Part shown: positions 8,975-18,094 of the stretch, piece by piece
How the letters are laid out: every line of letters starts with the position of its first letter
How positions within the stretch are numbered: the stretch's first letter is position 1
From: Vreelandella neptunia
Lineage (GTDB): Bacteria > Pseudomonadota > Gammaproteobacteria > Pseudomonadales > Halomonadaceae
Length of the DNA stretch: 64,000 bases
NCBI RefSeq assembly: GCF_022489065.1
Contig: NZ_JAKVTW010000004.1
Location: 186,001 to 250,000, forward strand
Direction: 5' to 3'
Position numbers and translations under genes: made by a program
The notes under the pieces: model-generated
What the model was told of the DNA's origin: nothing
What the model saw: the letters and a program-made list of their open reading frames with translations, nothing else
Database searches by the model: none

Positions 8975-9826
8975 TTATTCTTCTGGGAAGCGTAGCGTAT
9001 TAAGGCTCTTTTTAACCGCTTTAAGCTGTTCGGCGAGTTTCGGGCCGCGGGTTTTGGCGACACCCACGGCAAGTACGTCAATCAGCACCAAATGGGCAAT
9101 CCGCGAGCTAAGCGGGGTGTAAATCTCGGTGTCTTCATGGACATCGATATACAGCGGCAGGCTGACTTCCTCGGCGAGTGGCGAGCCGCTGGGGCAGAGG
9201 CCAATCACCGTTGCACCCGCTTCACGGGCCAAGCGCACGCTGGCGACCAACGCTTTGGTGCGGCCGGTTTGGGAAATCGCGACGACGACGTCGCCCTCTT
9301 TTAAAGTCACTGCCGACATGTTCTGCATATGCGGGTCGGCGTAGGCAGATGTGGAAATTTGCAGGCGGAAAAACTTGTGCTGGGCATCAAATGCCACCGC
9401 ACCAGACGCACCGAAGCCGTAGAACTCAACCCGGTTGGCCATTGCCAGCGCGTTCACTGCACGACCCAGTGATTCGTTATCCAGCCGGTCACGAACAGAT
9501 AGCAGAGTGCCCACGGTGGAATCGAAAATGCTATGGGAAAACTCAGCAACCGAGTCGCTGTCGTTCATTGAGAATTGTGCGAACTGACTGCCGCTGGCCA
9601 GCATTTGTGCCAGCTGTAGCTTGAAGTCTTGAAAGCCATTGCACCCCAGCGCACGGCAAAAGCGCACCACGGTAGGTTCGCTAACGGTGGCTTCGGTGGC
9701 CAGATCCACAATGCGCATGTGGATGACCTCTTCGGGGTTGCGCAGTACAAACCGCGCCACTTTTTGCTCGGAGCGTCGAAAGTGCTCCATGCGGCGTCTC
9801 ATTTCATCGAACAGGGCGCGACTCAC
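8975..9826 (-). CDS. hexR: HexR, RpiR-family transcriptional regulator of sugar catabolism
   Basis: DNA-binding repressor that in pseudomonads controls Entner-Doudoroff and glucose genes and responds to KDPG. The 283 residues comprise an N-terminal RpiR helix-turn-helix (about residues 1-77, VSEPTVVRFCRALGCNGFQDFK) and a C-terminal SIS sugar-phosphate domain (about 125-265) with FYGFGASGAVAFDAQHKF, AISQTGRTK and DVHEDTEIYTPLSSRIAHL. These match pseudomonad HexR closely over the full length. No glucose-catabolic genes are adjacent, so its targets are elsewhere. Confidence 0.92.
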   Translation of the reverse strand: MSRALFDEMRRRMEHFRRSEQKVARFVLRNPEEVIHMRIVDLATEATVSEPTVVRFCRALGCNGFQDFKLQLAQMLASGSQFAQFSMNDSDSVAEFSHSIFDSTVGTLLSVRDRLDNESLGRAVNALAMANRVEFYGFGASGAVAFDAQHKFFRLQISTSAYADPHMQNMSAVTLKEGDVVVAISQTGRTKALVASVRLAREAGATVIGLCPSGSPLAEEVSLPLYIDVHEDTEIYTPLSSRIAHLVLIDVLAVGVAKTRGPKLAEQLKAVKKSLNTLRFPEE

Positions 9827-10153
9827 GTTCAGCTCCTTGGGTGCTCAACCAACAGGTATTCAACAGTACGCCAATATACGGCCGTTTGAAACGATCGTTT
9901 CTGTTTGTCTGCTCATGGTCATGCTTTGTATGCAATCAATGCTGATAATCACAGTATGCCTTAATGAGTGGGGAGGGCCACTAACTATCGGGCGGTGTTT
10001 TGTCAGCGTTTAAAGGTCGTTAGTCAGTTTTTTTAAGATTGGTCATCATTTTGTCAAGTAGGTTATAGTAATAATTGAAGTGCCGCACTGCATCATAACA
10101 GTCGTCACAGATGCAGGTGGACGAAGGCATATTCACCTGGAGGAACGTCGATT
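9827..10153. other. Intergenic region between hexR and a small gene
   Basis: 327 bp separating divergent hexR and the small ORF at 10154. It contains a perfect 14-bp palindrome GAAACGATCGTTTC at 9888-9901, about 60 bp upstream of hexR, placed where an operator could be. It does not match the TGTA-N-TACA type HexR box. The remainder is AT-richer than the genes and has T-rich tracts (10027-10034) but no promoter I can define with confidence. Confidence 0.45.
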
Positions 10154-10369
10154 ATGAGAAACGTCGAACGAATCACCTCGGTTAAAAGCGAATTACTCGA
10201 CATCTTTATGAGTTTGCAAGTGGATGAGCATGCTCAACGCCAACGTAGCGCTGCCCAGCGTAGCTTAAGAGCGAGACGTGGTATTGAACTGCACCGAGAG
10301 TTTCAGAAGTTATCGCGGGATATCGCCCCCTTGCCCGATGAAGAACGGCAAGAGAGCGAATTGCACTGA
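10154..10369 (+). CDS. Small basic protein of unknown function
   Basis: 71 residues, preceded by a good Shine-Dalgarno (TGGAGGA) 9 bases upstream of the ATG. The sequence is strongly helical and charged: an N-terminal MRNVERITSVKSELLDIFMSL segment, then a basic RQRSAAQRSLRARRGIEL helix, and an acidic C-terminus. There are no membrane spans, cysteines or signal peptide. It resembles the short PA3496-like proteins of pseudomonads only loosely, so I assign no function. Codon use and the RBS support a real gene. Confidence 0.62.
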   Translation: MRNVERITSVKSELLDIFMSLQVDEHAQRQRSAAQRSLRARRGIELHREFQKLSRDIAPLPDEERQESELH

Positions 10370-10405
10370 TTTAAAAGTGCTAAGAGTTTAAGCGAGAAAT
10401 CACAT

Positions 10406-10427
10406 TGCCCTGCCGATGAGCAGGGCA
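10406..10427. terminator. GC-rich hairpin between convergent genes, possible terminator
   Basis: Perfect 8-bp stem TGCCCTGC / GCAGGGCA with a 6-base loop lies between the 3' end of the small gene at 10154 and the 3' end of the leftward NSS transporter. The position suits a shared terminator, but neither strand has a T-run after the stem, so intrinsic termination would be weak. Confidence 0.42.
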
Positions 10428-10473
10428 GAAACGGCTTCGCTCAAAGAGAGCCAAGCATACAAGTGAGTTAGGC

Positions 10474-11817
10474 TTAAATTAGGCCTGTAATAAACACAGC
10501 AATAACCCCAGCGGGCGCTAAATAGCGCGCGATGATGTTCCATATGCTCTTGCCGGTCGCGGAAAGGCCTAGTTCGGCTTCGACACTGTCTCGCTCTAAA
10601 CACCAAGCGGTGAAGAGAATCGCGCCTAGCCCGGTTAGCGGCAGCATTATTTTGCTGGTCAACGTATCAAGCAGATCAAACACCCCCAGCCCAAACATGA
10701 GCGGCTCGCTCCACACGTTGAACGATAGCAGGGCCGCCACCCCAAGTAACCAAGCCCCTACGCCTGCCACAATGGTGGCCATGACACGACTGAGCGGCGA
10801 GCGCTCTTCAATGAATTCCACCACGGGTTCAAGCAGTGAAATGGCCGAAGTCAGCGCTGCAAATGTTAATAGTAAAAAGAACATCAAGCCCAGGATCATG
10901 CCACCATCCATATTGCCAAACGCTAGCGGCAGAGTGACGAAGATCAACCCAGGGCCCGAAGCAACATCCAGGTTGTTGGCAAACACAATCGGGAAAATGG
11001 CTAACCCAGCGCCTAGGGCGATGACGGTATCCATAATGATGACCGTGCGGGCGGTTTGCAGGAGGTTGATCTCTTTGCCCAGGTAAGAGCCGTAAGCCAT
11101 CATGATGCCCATGCCCAGTGAAAGGGTAAAGAAGGCGTGGCCGAGCGCGGCTAGCACGGTTTCTGCGGTGAGCTTGCTCCAGTCCGGGTTGAACATATAC
11201 GTCAGTGCTTCGCCAAAGTGGCCGGTCGACATGCCGTAACCGATCAGTACAACGAGTAGCAGGGCAAGAACCGGCATCAAGATGCGCACTGCTCCTTCAA
11301 GCCCCTTCGTAACACCGCGGGCGACAATGCCAATCACCAGCAGCATAAAGACTGAGTGGCCTAGCAGCAGTAAACCTGGGTTGCTTAGCATGCCATTAAA
11401 CAGTGCGCCAATGCCGTCGGCATCTTGGCCGCTAAACGTCCCGCTCACCGAGTTTAAGGTGTAATAAAGCGACCAGCCGCCAATCACGCTATAAAACGAC
11501 AAAATCAAAAACGCCCCGATAATGCCGCTAATCCCCACAATAGCCCATGCTTTAGGCTTATTCGCCGTGCGGGCCAGCTCAGACATCGTGCTGGCAGGGT
11601 TCTTTTGACCACGCCGCCCAAGTAGCCACTCAGAGACGAGAATAGGCAAGCCAATCAGCGCGATACAAAGTAAATAAACAAACACGAAAGCAGCGCCGCC
11701 GCTTTCACCCACCATGTAGGGAAATTTCCAGATATTACCTAGACCCACCGCTGAACCAGCGGCGGCCAGCACAAAGGTCATTCGCGATGACCACTGCGCA
11801 TGCGCAAGCTTCGCCAT
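10474..11817 (-). CDS. Sodium-dependent transporter, neurotransmitter:sodium symporter (NSS) family
   Basis: Inner-membrane Na+ symporter of the LeuT fold, 447 residues with about 11-12 spans. The first span contains the signature GSAVGLGNIWKFPYMVGESGGAAF, where unwound TM1 binds Na+ and substrate, and TM6 carries the TLSLGMGIMMAYGSYL segment. Bacterial members typically move amino acids. The protein is shorter at the C-terminus than LeuT but complete. It is isolated, with no linked enzyme or regulator, so the substrate cannot be predicted. Confidence 0.88.
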   Translation of the reverse strand: MAKLAHAQWSSRMTFVLAAAGSAVGLGNIWKFPYMVGESGGAAFVFVYLLCIALIGLPILVSEWLLGRRGQKNPASTMSELARTANKPKAWAIVGISGIIGAFLILSFYSVIGGWSLYYTLNSVSGTFSGQDADGIGALFNGMLSNPGLLLLGHSVFMLLVIGIVARGVTKGLEGAVRILMPVLALLLVVLIGYGMSTGHFGEALTYMFNPDWSKLTAETVLAALGHAFFTLSLGMGIMMAYGSYLGKEINLLQTARTVIIMDTVIALGAGLAIFPIVFANNLDVASGPGLIFVTLPLAFGNMDGGMILGLMFFLLLTFAALTSAISLLEPVVEFIEERSPLSRVMATIVAGVGAWLLGVAALLSFNVWSEPLMFGLGVFDLLDTLTSKIMLPLTGLGAILFTAWCLERDSVEAELGLSATGKSIWNIIARYLAPAGVIAVFITGLI

Positions 11818-11971
11818 ATATCACCCATTAAGTCGTTTATTGTGTAAGTCACTGCGTGCTGGGCACGTGAGTTTTCGAAAAATAGCGTTATTGCCAGCGT
11901 CTTTTCCGAAAGTAAGCGCAATTTATCTGATCAACTCCAAGCATGCCAGTTAGCTGACCTAAATTAATGGG

Positions 11972-12835
11972 CTAAAACAGCTGGCTTTGCTTTTCACCCG
12001 CAAAAGGCGCCAGCGGGGGTAACGGGGTAATTTTTCCAAGTGCATTGTAGAGTAAGCGGGCCATATGGGGAGACTCACGATTATCTGCAGTATGCACAAA
12101 TAAGAAAGGGGTTTTCCCCTGATTTATCCACAGCTTTAGTTGAGCCTTCCAGGCGGTGAAGTAGTCACTGTTTATTGTTTTGTCAATATGGCCAATGAAA
12201 CGAATCACCGGATAATTTGCCGTGGAAAGCACGTGTAGTGGGAGTTTCGGCTTTTCTTGCTGTGCATGTGCCAGCCCGATATGGTCATTTGCGGGCGTTG
12301 AGAAGACAGGGCGCACATCAAGCATCACTCGGTTGGCCGAATAAGTTATCAACAGGCGGTTGAGGGCGATTTCAGCAGTCCCTTTGTGGAAAAACTCAGG
12401 GTGGCGTACTTCCACTGCGCAAGGAAGATGTGAAGGCCAAGCCGCGAGCAACGCTTCAAGCTGCGGCAGCTCCTGGGGGCCAAAATCGCGCGGTAACTGA
12501 ACCATGGTCGGTCCAAGCTGAGAGTGCAGCGGTTCAAGCGCCGCTAAAAACGCCCAGGCATCTTCCAGCCGCGTAAGCCGTTGATCGTGGGTCACGCTGG
12601 CCGGTAGTTTAAAGCAGAAACGAAAGTGCGGCGGCGCTTGGCGCGCCCAGGCGGCAACCGTTTCGGGCTTTGGAATGCCACTATAAAACGTGGTATTTCC
12701 CTCTACGCTGGAAAATACCGCTGCATAATCGCTCAATAGTTCTGATTTGGCATGGCGCGGATAAAGGCTGCCGAGCCAGTCTTGATTGGCCCACATGGGC
12801 AAGCCTAAATAAAGCGGAAGCGTCATGGGTGCCAT
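11972..12835 (-). CDS. yecE: DUF72 family protein, YecE
   Basis: A 287-residue TIM-barrel-like protein of the DUF72/YecE family whose function is unknown. It follows E. coli YecE closely: YLGLPMWAN, FSSVEGNTTFYSGIPKPETVAAWA, FRFCFKLPASVTHDQRL, VEVRHPEFF, NRVMLDVRPV, and the C-terminal SQLF. Two in-frame ATGs (12835 and 12826) could start it; the second begins nearer the conserved region. Transcribed divergently from the DUF1338 gene at 13022, with nothing recognisable in the 186 bp between them. Confidence 0.87.
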   Translation of the reverse strand: MAPMTLPLYLGLPMWANQDWLGSLYPRHAKSELLSDYAAVFSSVEGNTTFYSGIPKPETVAAWARQAPPHFRFCFKLPASVTHDQRLTRLEDAWAFLAALEPLHSQLGPTMVQLPRDFGPQELPQLEALLAAWPSHLPCAVEVRHPEFFHKGTAEIALNRLLITYSANRVMLDVRPVFSTPANDHIGLAHAQQEKPKLPLHVLSTANYPVIRFIGHIDKTINSDYFTAWKAQLKLWINQGKTPFLFVHTADNRESPHMARLLYNALGKITPLPPLAPFAGEKQSQLF

Positions 12836-13021
12836 ACCTGAGTCAACAAGATAAAGCGCTAATATAACAGGTTAGAGTGTTTGCCCGTTAAGCAGTGTGA
12901 GCGGCTTTTATAGGGTTCATGTATGGCTTTTATGTATAGCAAGGCGCGGAAAATGTGAAATTGTTAAGACGCTGATAGCGCTACTATGCAGGTATGGCCC
13001 CTTTATCAACAGGACAGCCCC

Positions 13022-14383
13022 ATGAACGCAGCTTTCGTAAGCAGTGATAAGATCCGCGACCAGTTTTCCAGCGCGATGTCAGCGATGTATCAGCAGGAGG
13101 TACCACAATACGGCACCTTGCTATCGCTGGTCGAGGCCGTTAATCAAGAGGTGTTAACCGCTAACCCTGCGCTTAACAGTGCCCTGCAGGGTAGTGATGA
13201 GTTAGCGCGTATCAACGTTGAACGCCATGGTGCGATTCGGGTGGGCAGCGCGGATGAGCTCGCCATGTTGCGACGCATGTTCGCGGTCATGGGAATGCAG
13301 CCGGTGGGTTATTACGACCTGGCGGCGGCAGGCGTGCCGGTGCACTCCACGGCGTTTCGGCCAGTTTCGGACAGTTCGCTCAAGCGTAACCCCTTTCGCG
13401 TCTTTACCTCGCTACTGCGCCTTGAGCTGATCGAAAAAACCGAACTAAGGGAGCAGGCGAGTGACGTTTTACGCAACCGAGACATCTTTACGGCAGAAGT
13501 AAAAACGCTCATTGAGCGCTTTGAGCAGCAGGGTGGGCTCAACACCACCGATGCCGAGCAGTTCGTACAAGAGGCGCTGGAAACGTTCCGCTGGCATGAC
13601 GAAGCAACCGTCGACTTAGCCACCTACGAACGTTTGCATAATGAGCATCGCCTGATTGCCGACGTGGTTTGCTTCCGCGGCCCGCATATTAATCACCTAA
13701 CGCCACGAACGTTAGATATTGATGAAGTACAGCGGCGTATGTCCGGCGTGGGCATTGACCCCAAAGCGACGATTGAAGGGCCCCCGCGTCGCGACTGCCC
13801 GATCCTGTTACGCCAAACCAGCTTTAAAGCGCTGGAGGAGACCATCGCCTTCGCGGATGCAGCCGAAGGCAAACACACCGCCCGCTTCGGTGAAATCGAG
13901 CAGCGTGGTATCGCTTTAACGCATAAGGGGCGAGCGCTCTATGATCGCCTGCTGGCGGCTGCCCGGGAAAATGCTCCCGCCGCGGCGAATAACGATGCCC
14001 ATCAGGCGCATTTATCCGAGGTGTTTAAGGATTTCCCGGATGATGACACAACGCTACGGCGTGAAGGGTTAGCGTTTTTCCATTATCAGGCGGTTCAGGG
14101 CGCCTCTGTGCAAGGATCCGTTTCGATAGAGCAGGTGGATAGCCTAGTCGAACAGGGGGTTCTCATGATAACGCCCATGATTTATGAGGACTTCTTACCC
14201 GTTAGCGCGGCCGGTATTTTTCAGTCCAACCTGGGTGGAAACAGCCATGAAAATTACACCAGCAGCGCAAGCCAGCAGCAGTTTGAGCAGGCCTTGGGGG
14301 TTGAAGTGATCAATGAGATTGAGCTGTATGCCCAGCGCCAGCAAGCATCGCTTGAACAGGCGCTGGCGCAATTGGCAGGTTAG
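13022..14383 (+). CDS. DUF1338 / HglS-type 2-oxoadipate dioxygenase-decarboxylase homologue (copy 1)
   Basis: Non-haem Fe(II) enzyme family; the characterised member HglS of Pseudomonas putida converts 2-oxoadipate to D-2-hydroxyglutarate in lysine catabolism. The 453 residues keep what I recall as the HglS metal ligands at nearly the same numbers: His69 (VERHGAIRVG, with substrate-binding Arg73), His225 (GPHINHLTPR) and Glu293 (FGEIEQRG). A PVSAAGIFQSNL segment near the C-terminus is also family-typical. Start at 13022 has CAGGAC 7 bases upstream and aligns with the second copy at 29681. It converges with the IclR regulator, overlapping by 4 bp. Actual substrate is uncertain because of the hydroaromatic context. 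Confidence 0.85.
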   Translation: MNAAFVSSDKIRDQFSSAMSAMYQQEVPQYGTLLSLVEAVNQEVLTANPALNSALQGSDELARINVERHGAIRVGSADELAMLRRMFAVMGMQPVGYYDLAAAGVPVHSTAFRPVSDSSLKRNPFRVFTSLLRLELIEKTELREQASDVLRNRDIFTAEVKTLIERFEQQGGLNTTDAEQFVQEALETFRWHDEATVDLATYERLHNEHRLIADVVCFRGPHINHLTPRTLDIDEVQRRMSGVGIDPKATIEGPPRRDCPILLRQTSFKALEETIAFADAAEGKHTARFGEIEQRGIALTHKGRALYDRLLAAARENAPAAANNDAHQAHLSEVFKDFPDDDTTLRREGLAFFHYQAVQGASVQGSVSIEQVDSLVEQGVLMITPMIYEDFLPVSAAGIFQSNLGGNSHENYTSSASQQQFEQALGVEVINEIELYAQRQQASLEQALAQLAG

Positions 14384-15174
14384 CAGCTTATGGTGGTGCG
14401 AATGAGGCGAGCTTTTGACTGAAGCAGCGGTAAATACTCTTTAAGTAGCGTATCTAAATCGATACGTGCAGCGTTGGTGCTAATGTTAATAGCACCTAAT
14501 AGTTTGCCATTTGCATCAAATGCAGGGACCGCCAGCGAGCGTAAGCCAGAGTCGAGCTCTTGATCAGCAATGGCATAACCTTGCTGGCGCGCTTTATCGA
14601 TACACTTTTTAAGCTCGCCTTTTGTTGCAAAGGTTTTATCGGTATAGCGCTGCAGCGTTATCCGCGCTAAATAGGCATCCAGTTCAGCTTCCGGCAGTTG
14701 AGCAAGAAGGACCCGCCCCATGGAGGTATAAGCGGCCGGTAACCGAGTGCCGATAGACAACGTGATAGCCATTAAGCGGTGACGCGCCGCTGAGCGCGCG
14801 ACATAAATGACTTCATCGCCATCGAGTACGCCTAAAGAGGAAGACTCTCCACACTCGTTAGTGATCTCCTCTAAATACTGTTGAATAGCGCTGCGATAAT
14901 TATTGGCAGACAAAAACGAGTAACCCAACTGCAGCACCCGCGGCGCTAACTCAAAGTAGCGCTGCTGTTTGCGCACATAGCCGAGCGCATGCAGGGTAAG
15001 TAGGAAGCGCCGCGCTTTCGCTCGGTTCATACCAGTGCGCGTGGCCACTTCGCTAAGGGTCATCCTGGGGTGGCTTTCATCAAACGCTAAAATAACTTCC
15101 AGGCCACTCGCCAACGCAGTCACGAAGTCACGGTCTTCGGGGGTTAACATTTCATCCTGGAGCTGTTCTTCCAT
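14380..15174 (-). CDS. pcaR: IclR-family regulator, PcaR/PcaU/PobR type
   Basis: Transcriptional regulator likely controlling the protocatechuate and hydroaromatic genes in this window. The 264 residues contain an N-terminal winged helix (about 22-80; MTLSEVATRTGMNRAKARRFLLTLHALGYV) and an IclR effector domain (about 95-260) with SSLGVLDGDEVIYVARSAARHRLM, GTRLPAAYTSMGRVLLAQLP and ELDSGLRSLAVPAFD. These match the beta-ketoadipate subgroup, whose effectors are beta-ketoadipate, protocatechuate or 4-hydroxybenzoate. A GTTCG-N5-CGAAC palindrome 54 bp upstream suggests autoregulation. The pca structural genes are ~20 kb away, but the same palindrome precedes them. Confidence 0.85.
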   Translation of the reverse strand: MEEQLQDEMLTPEDRDFVTALASGLEVILAFDESHPRMTLSEVATRTGMNRAKARRFLLTLHALGYVRKQQRYFELAPRVLQLGYSFLSANNYRSAIQQYLEEITNECGESSSLGVLDGDEVIYVARSAARHRLMAITLSIGTRLPAAYTSMGRVLLAQLPEAELDAYLARITLQRYTDKTFATKGELKKCIDKARQQGYAIADQELDSGLRSLAVPAFDANGKLLGAINISTNAARIDLDTLLKEYLPLLQSKARLIRTTISC

Positions 15175-15227
15175 CGGTGTCCACTCATCGAAAGAGACGT
15201 AAATTTAGGAGGCCAATATAGCATATT

Positions 15228-15242
15228 GTTCGAATAGCGAAC
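15228..15242. promoter_or_regulatory. PcaR-type operator upstream of the IclR regulator gene
   Basis: Perfect-arm palindrome GTTCG-AATAG-CGAAC. It lies 54 bp before the regulator start codon and is the simple form, with no third half-site at +/-19 bp. Confidence 0.72.
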
Positions 15243-15288
15243 ATATATGCGCTAATGCGCTTGATAAGTACATCAGCAGCTTAGGCTG

Positions 15289-15951
15289 TCATAAAAGAGT
15301 GAGTGCGTGCGTTAATGCGTGTAAATCTTTAATCGTAATGACATCGTTGGGAAAAGGAGATTCGGCGGGGTTTGCGGTCACGCCCACGAACAGAGTTCCG
15401 TTAGAACGAGCGGCGCGATAATCGTTGTACGAATCGCCAATCATAACGGTGGCTTTCGGAGCCAATTGGTGGCGGGTTAGCAAGTTGCGTAAGCCTGTGG
15501 CTTTATCGGGAGGTGCACCTACTACCTCTTTAAAATAGGGCGTCAATTGACGCTGTTCTACAATAGCCGTTAGTTCTTGTTCGGGTGTGGCAGACAAAAG
15601 GTATAGCAATCGTTGATGTTGCCAATCGCTTAGGAATTCCAGTGCTCCAGGGATATGGGGTGCGTCCAGTAAGCGTTCTTCCACGCTGGCCTTAAATTGA
15701 CGACAAAGTTCTTGAATGCGTGCCTCATTGGTCTGCTTGCCCAATATATGCTCTTCGATATGACGAAACTTAACTTCTCTGGGCTGGCCCCCGCGTCGGC
15801 TAAGATAGGCAACAACGGCGCGGTACTGGCTTTCAGGCGTTTGACGATAAACATCGGCAAATGCCTGACGCTTTAGTGTTGCAGAGTCGAGAACTACACC
15901 ATCGAAGTCAAAGACCAGTGCATAAAAAGGGATCGTTTCGTCATCACTCAC
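15289..15951 (-). CDS. HAD-superfamily hydrolase, phosphoglycolate-phosphatase-like
   Basis: A 220-residue HAD phosphatase. Motif I DFDGVVLDS has the nucleophile Asp and acid/base Asp (about residues 15-17), motif II is LLSATPE, motif III uses the Lys in PPDKATGL, and motif IV is GDSYNDYRAA. A helical C1 cap lies between motifs I and II. The start is GTG at 15951 with GGAG upstream. It is the last gene of a leftward tctCBA run (83 bp after tctA), so it may act on a phosphorylated intermediate or be a passenger. The substrate is not evident. Confidence 0.82.
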   Translation of the reverse strand: MSDDETIPFYALVFDFDGVVLDSATLKRQAFADVYRQTPESQYRAVVAYLSRRGGQPREVKFRHIEEHILGKQTNEARIQELCRQFKASVEERLLDAPHIPGALEFLSDWQHQRLLYLLSATPEQELTAIVEQRQLTPYFKEVVGAPPDKATGLRNLLTRHQLAPKATVMIGDSYNDYRAARSNGTLFVGVTANPAESPFPNDVITIKDLHALTHALTLL

Positions 15952-16033
15952 CGAACTACTCCGCTGGCTAAGTTGACATGACCAAGCAAAAATAACGGCA
16001 CCTTCTTAATCAAAGTGTGCCGTTGTACGAGCG

Positions 16034-17536
16034 TTAGCGACGTTTAAAGCGTGAATATAACCACCCTTTTAGTGGGGTGTTGCCTAGAAGAACCAGTACA
16101 ATGACGGAAGTTAGTACTAACGAAAGCGGATTGACCACCAACCCAAGTAGAAAATCTACACTGCTATCGCCTACCGATGACATCGCTTGACGATAAGATT
16201 CGTCCAATAGGGGGCCCAAAATGACACCTAGAATAATTGGGCCCATCTGAAAGCCAAACATTTTCAGCCAGTAGCCTAAAATGCCAAAGCCCAGCATCCA
16301 ATAGACTTCCGTCATGCTGCTATTGAGCGAGTAAGTACCTACCACACAGAGCACTAAAATTAGCGGAATCATGATGGCTTTAGGCACTTCAACAATTTTG
16401 GTAAAGAGCTTGATGCCGGTAAGCCCAAAGAACAGCAGAAAAATGTTTGCTAATGCTAAGTTGCCAACGGTAAACCAAAACATATACGGCGTTTCAATCA
16501 TCAGCATAGGGCCTGGATTCAAGCCATGAATGACCAGTGCACCAATCATCACCGCAGTGACCGCATCCCCTGGCATGCCCAGTGTTAGCATGGGTACGTA
16601 AGCACCCCCTACGGCCGCATTATTCGCTGACTCTGGCGCGACAAGCCCTTCATATGCACCTTCACCAAACGGGACTTCGGGGTTTTTTACCGAGCGTTTA
16701 GCATGGTCGTAGGCAAATAACGAAGCAATATCCCCACCCGTACCAGGCAACGCGCCCACTACGACACCGATAATTGAAGTACGTATTGAGAGCGGTAAAA
16801 ACTTAAGCACCATGTTGAGAGGAGGAACGATCTTATCGACATTCTGCTTCACCGGCACTTTGGCCATGTTGTGCAGTTGATAAAATGCTTCTGCTACACC
16901 AAATAGGCCGATCATGACCACCACATAGTGAATCCCGCCCAGCAGCTCCATGCTACCCATCGTCAGGCGTGGCTGAGCAGTCACCATGTCCATGCCCACC
17001 AGCCCGATGGTGGCACCCAAGGCAACTGAGAAAATGCCACGTGCAAGTGACTTGCCTGACAGCGAACTGACCAATAACAAACCCATGACAGCAATTAAAA
17101 AGTAGTCGCGGGGTGCAAACTGTAGTGCTAAATCAGCAAGGTGTGGCGCAGTGAGAGCCAGCACAAGAACACCAATTAAGCCGCCGATCACGGACATGAC
17201 GGTGCTTAGTCCAATCGCCTTGCCTGCTTCACCTTTTAGGGCCAGCGGATAGCCGTCGAACGCGGTGGTAACTGCTGAGGGAGCACCAGGAATGTTGAGC
17301 AAAATGGCAGTGCGCGAACCGCCGTAAACGCCGCCAACATAGATACCTACCATTAGCGCTAGTGCGTTATTGATCTCCCAAGAAAAAGTAAAGGAGATCA
17401 AAATAGAGACGGCCATCGTGACGGATAAGCCGGGAATCGCACCGACATAAATACCGGCGAGTACACCTAGGGCGGTTAAGCCTAGAAGGCCTGGATCAAG
17501 CCAAGCCATGAGCAGGTAAGAGAAGGTATCACTCAT
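16034..17536 (-). CDS. tctA: TctA, large membrane subunit of TTT transporter 1
   Basis: Large integral-membrane subunit (500 residues, about 12 spans) of a tripartite tricarboxylate transporter. Family markers are GAIPGLSVTMAVSI near residue 30, YGGSRTAILLNIPGAPSAVTTAFDGYP, and the repeated-half motif GALPGTGGDIASLFAYDHAK. The ATG has GAGG 7 bases upstream and follows tctB by 21 bp. With TctB and TctC it forms an Na+- or H+-driven importer of organic acids. The operator upstream of tctC and the neighbouring quiC cluster point to a hydroaromatic or aromatic acid as cargo; this is inference. Confidence 0.92.
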   Translation of the reverse strand: MSDTFSYLLMAWLDPGLLGLTALGVLAGIYVGAIPGLSVTMAVSILISFTFSWEINNALALMVGIYVGGVYGGSRTAILLNIPGAPSAVTTAFDGYPLALKGEAGKAIGLSTVMSVIGGLIGVLVLALTAPHLADLALQFAPRDYFLIAVMGLLLVSSLSGKSLARGIFSVALGATIGLVGMDMVTAQPRLTMGSMELLGGIHYVVVMIGLFGVAEAFYQLHNMAKVPVKQNVDKIVPPLNMVLKFLPLSIRTSIIGVVVGALPGTGGDIASLFAYDHAKRSVKNPEVPFGEGAYEGLVAPESANNAAVGGAYVPMLTLGMPGDAVTAVMIGALVIHGLNPGPMLMIETPYMFWFTVGNLALANIFLLFFGLTGIKLFTKIVEVPKAIMIPLILVLCVVGTYSLNSSMTEVYWMLGFGILGYWLKMFGFQMGPIILGVILGPLLDESYRQAMSSVGDSSVDFLLGLVVNPLSLVLTSVIVLVLLGNTPLKGWLYSRFKRR

Positions 17537-17557
17537 TGGATGCCTCGGGGGTCATAA

Positions 17558-18034
17558 TCAAGGAAGGTAAACACGAAAGACGATCGTGAAAAGAACGTAA
17601 ATTACCGCAATAGCCAGCGTGGCAATCATTAAAGAACTAATGATTTTTCCTTGACGATAATAAATGAACATAGCGGCTAAAAAGATAAACGTACTGACGT
17701 AAAAGCTTGTCCACATAATTGCCGCTAAATAAAGCATCGACACTATCGAGAACACTACAATATGTGGTTTAAAGTGCTCATGTAGAAACACTTTGAACTC
17801 TTGCGTGGCCGTGAGAATGTGCGGGTCCCGTTGCTTGCGGCGGTGGCTGAAAAGAATGGCCAGCGAGGAGCCAAGCATGATGAGTGCTAACCCGATGGGA
17901 AACGAGCCAGCTGAATTCAAACGTATGCCGTCATCAATGCGATAAGCTTCATACAATACGACGATACTAAAAAGCAGTAATAGCCAATCGAATACTTTCT
18001 CTCCGGCTTGAACACGCTCTATTTTTTTAGTCAT
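17558..18034 (-). CDS. tctB: TctB, small membrane subunit of TTT transporter 1
   Basis: A 158-residue protein with four predicted spans (about residues 15-32, 45-62, 85-105 and 120-150), the usual size and layout for TctB. It partners the TctA encoded downstream. Sequence conservation in TctB is low, so the call rests on size, topology and position between tctC and tctA. A GGAG lies 8 bases before the ATG. Confidence 0.86.
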   Translation of the reverse strand: MTKKIERVQAGEKVFDWLLLLFSIVVLYEAYRIDDGIRLNSAGSFPIGLALIMLGSSLAILFSHRRKQRDPHILTATQEFKVFLHEHFKPHIVVFSIVSMLYLAAIMWTSFYVSTFIFLAAMFIYYRQGKIISSLMIATLAIAVIYVLFTIVFRVYLP

Positions 18035-18094
18035 AAATAGACTCCAAGGGGACAGGTTGTTTCCCTGCCCCCTAAGTCATAGGAAGAGAAGGCG

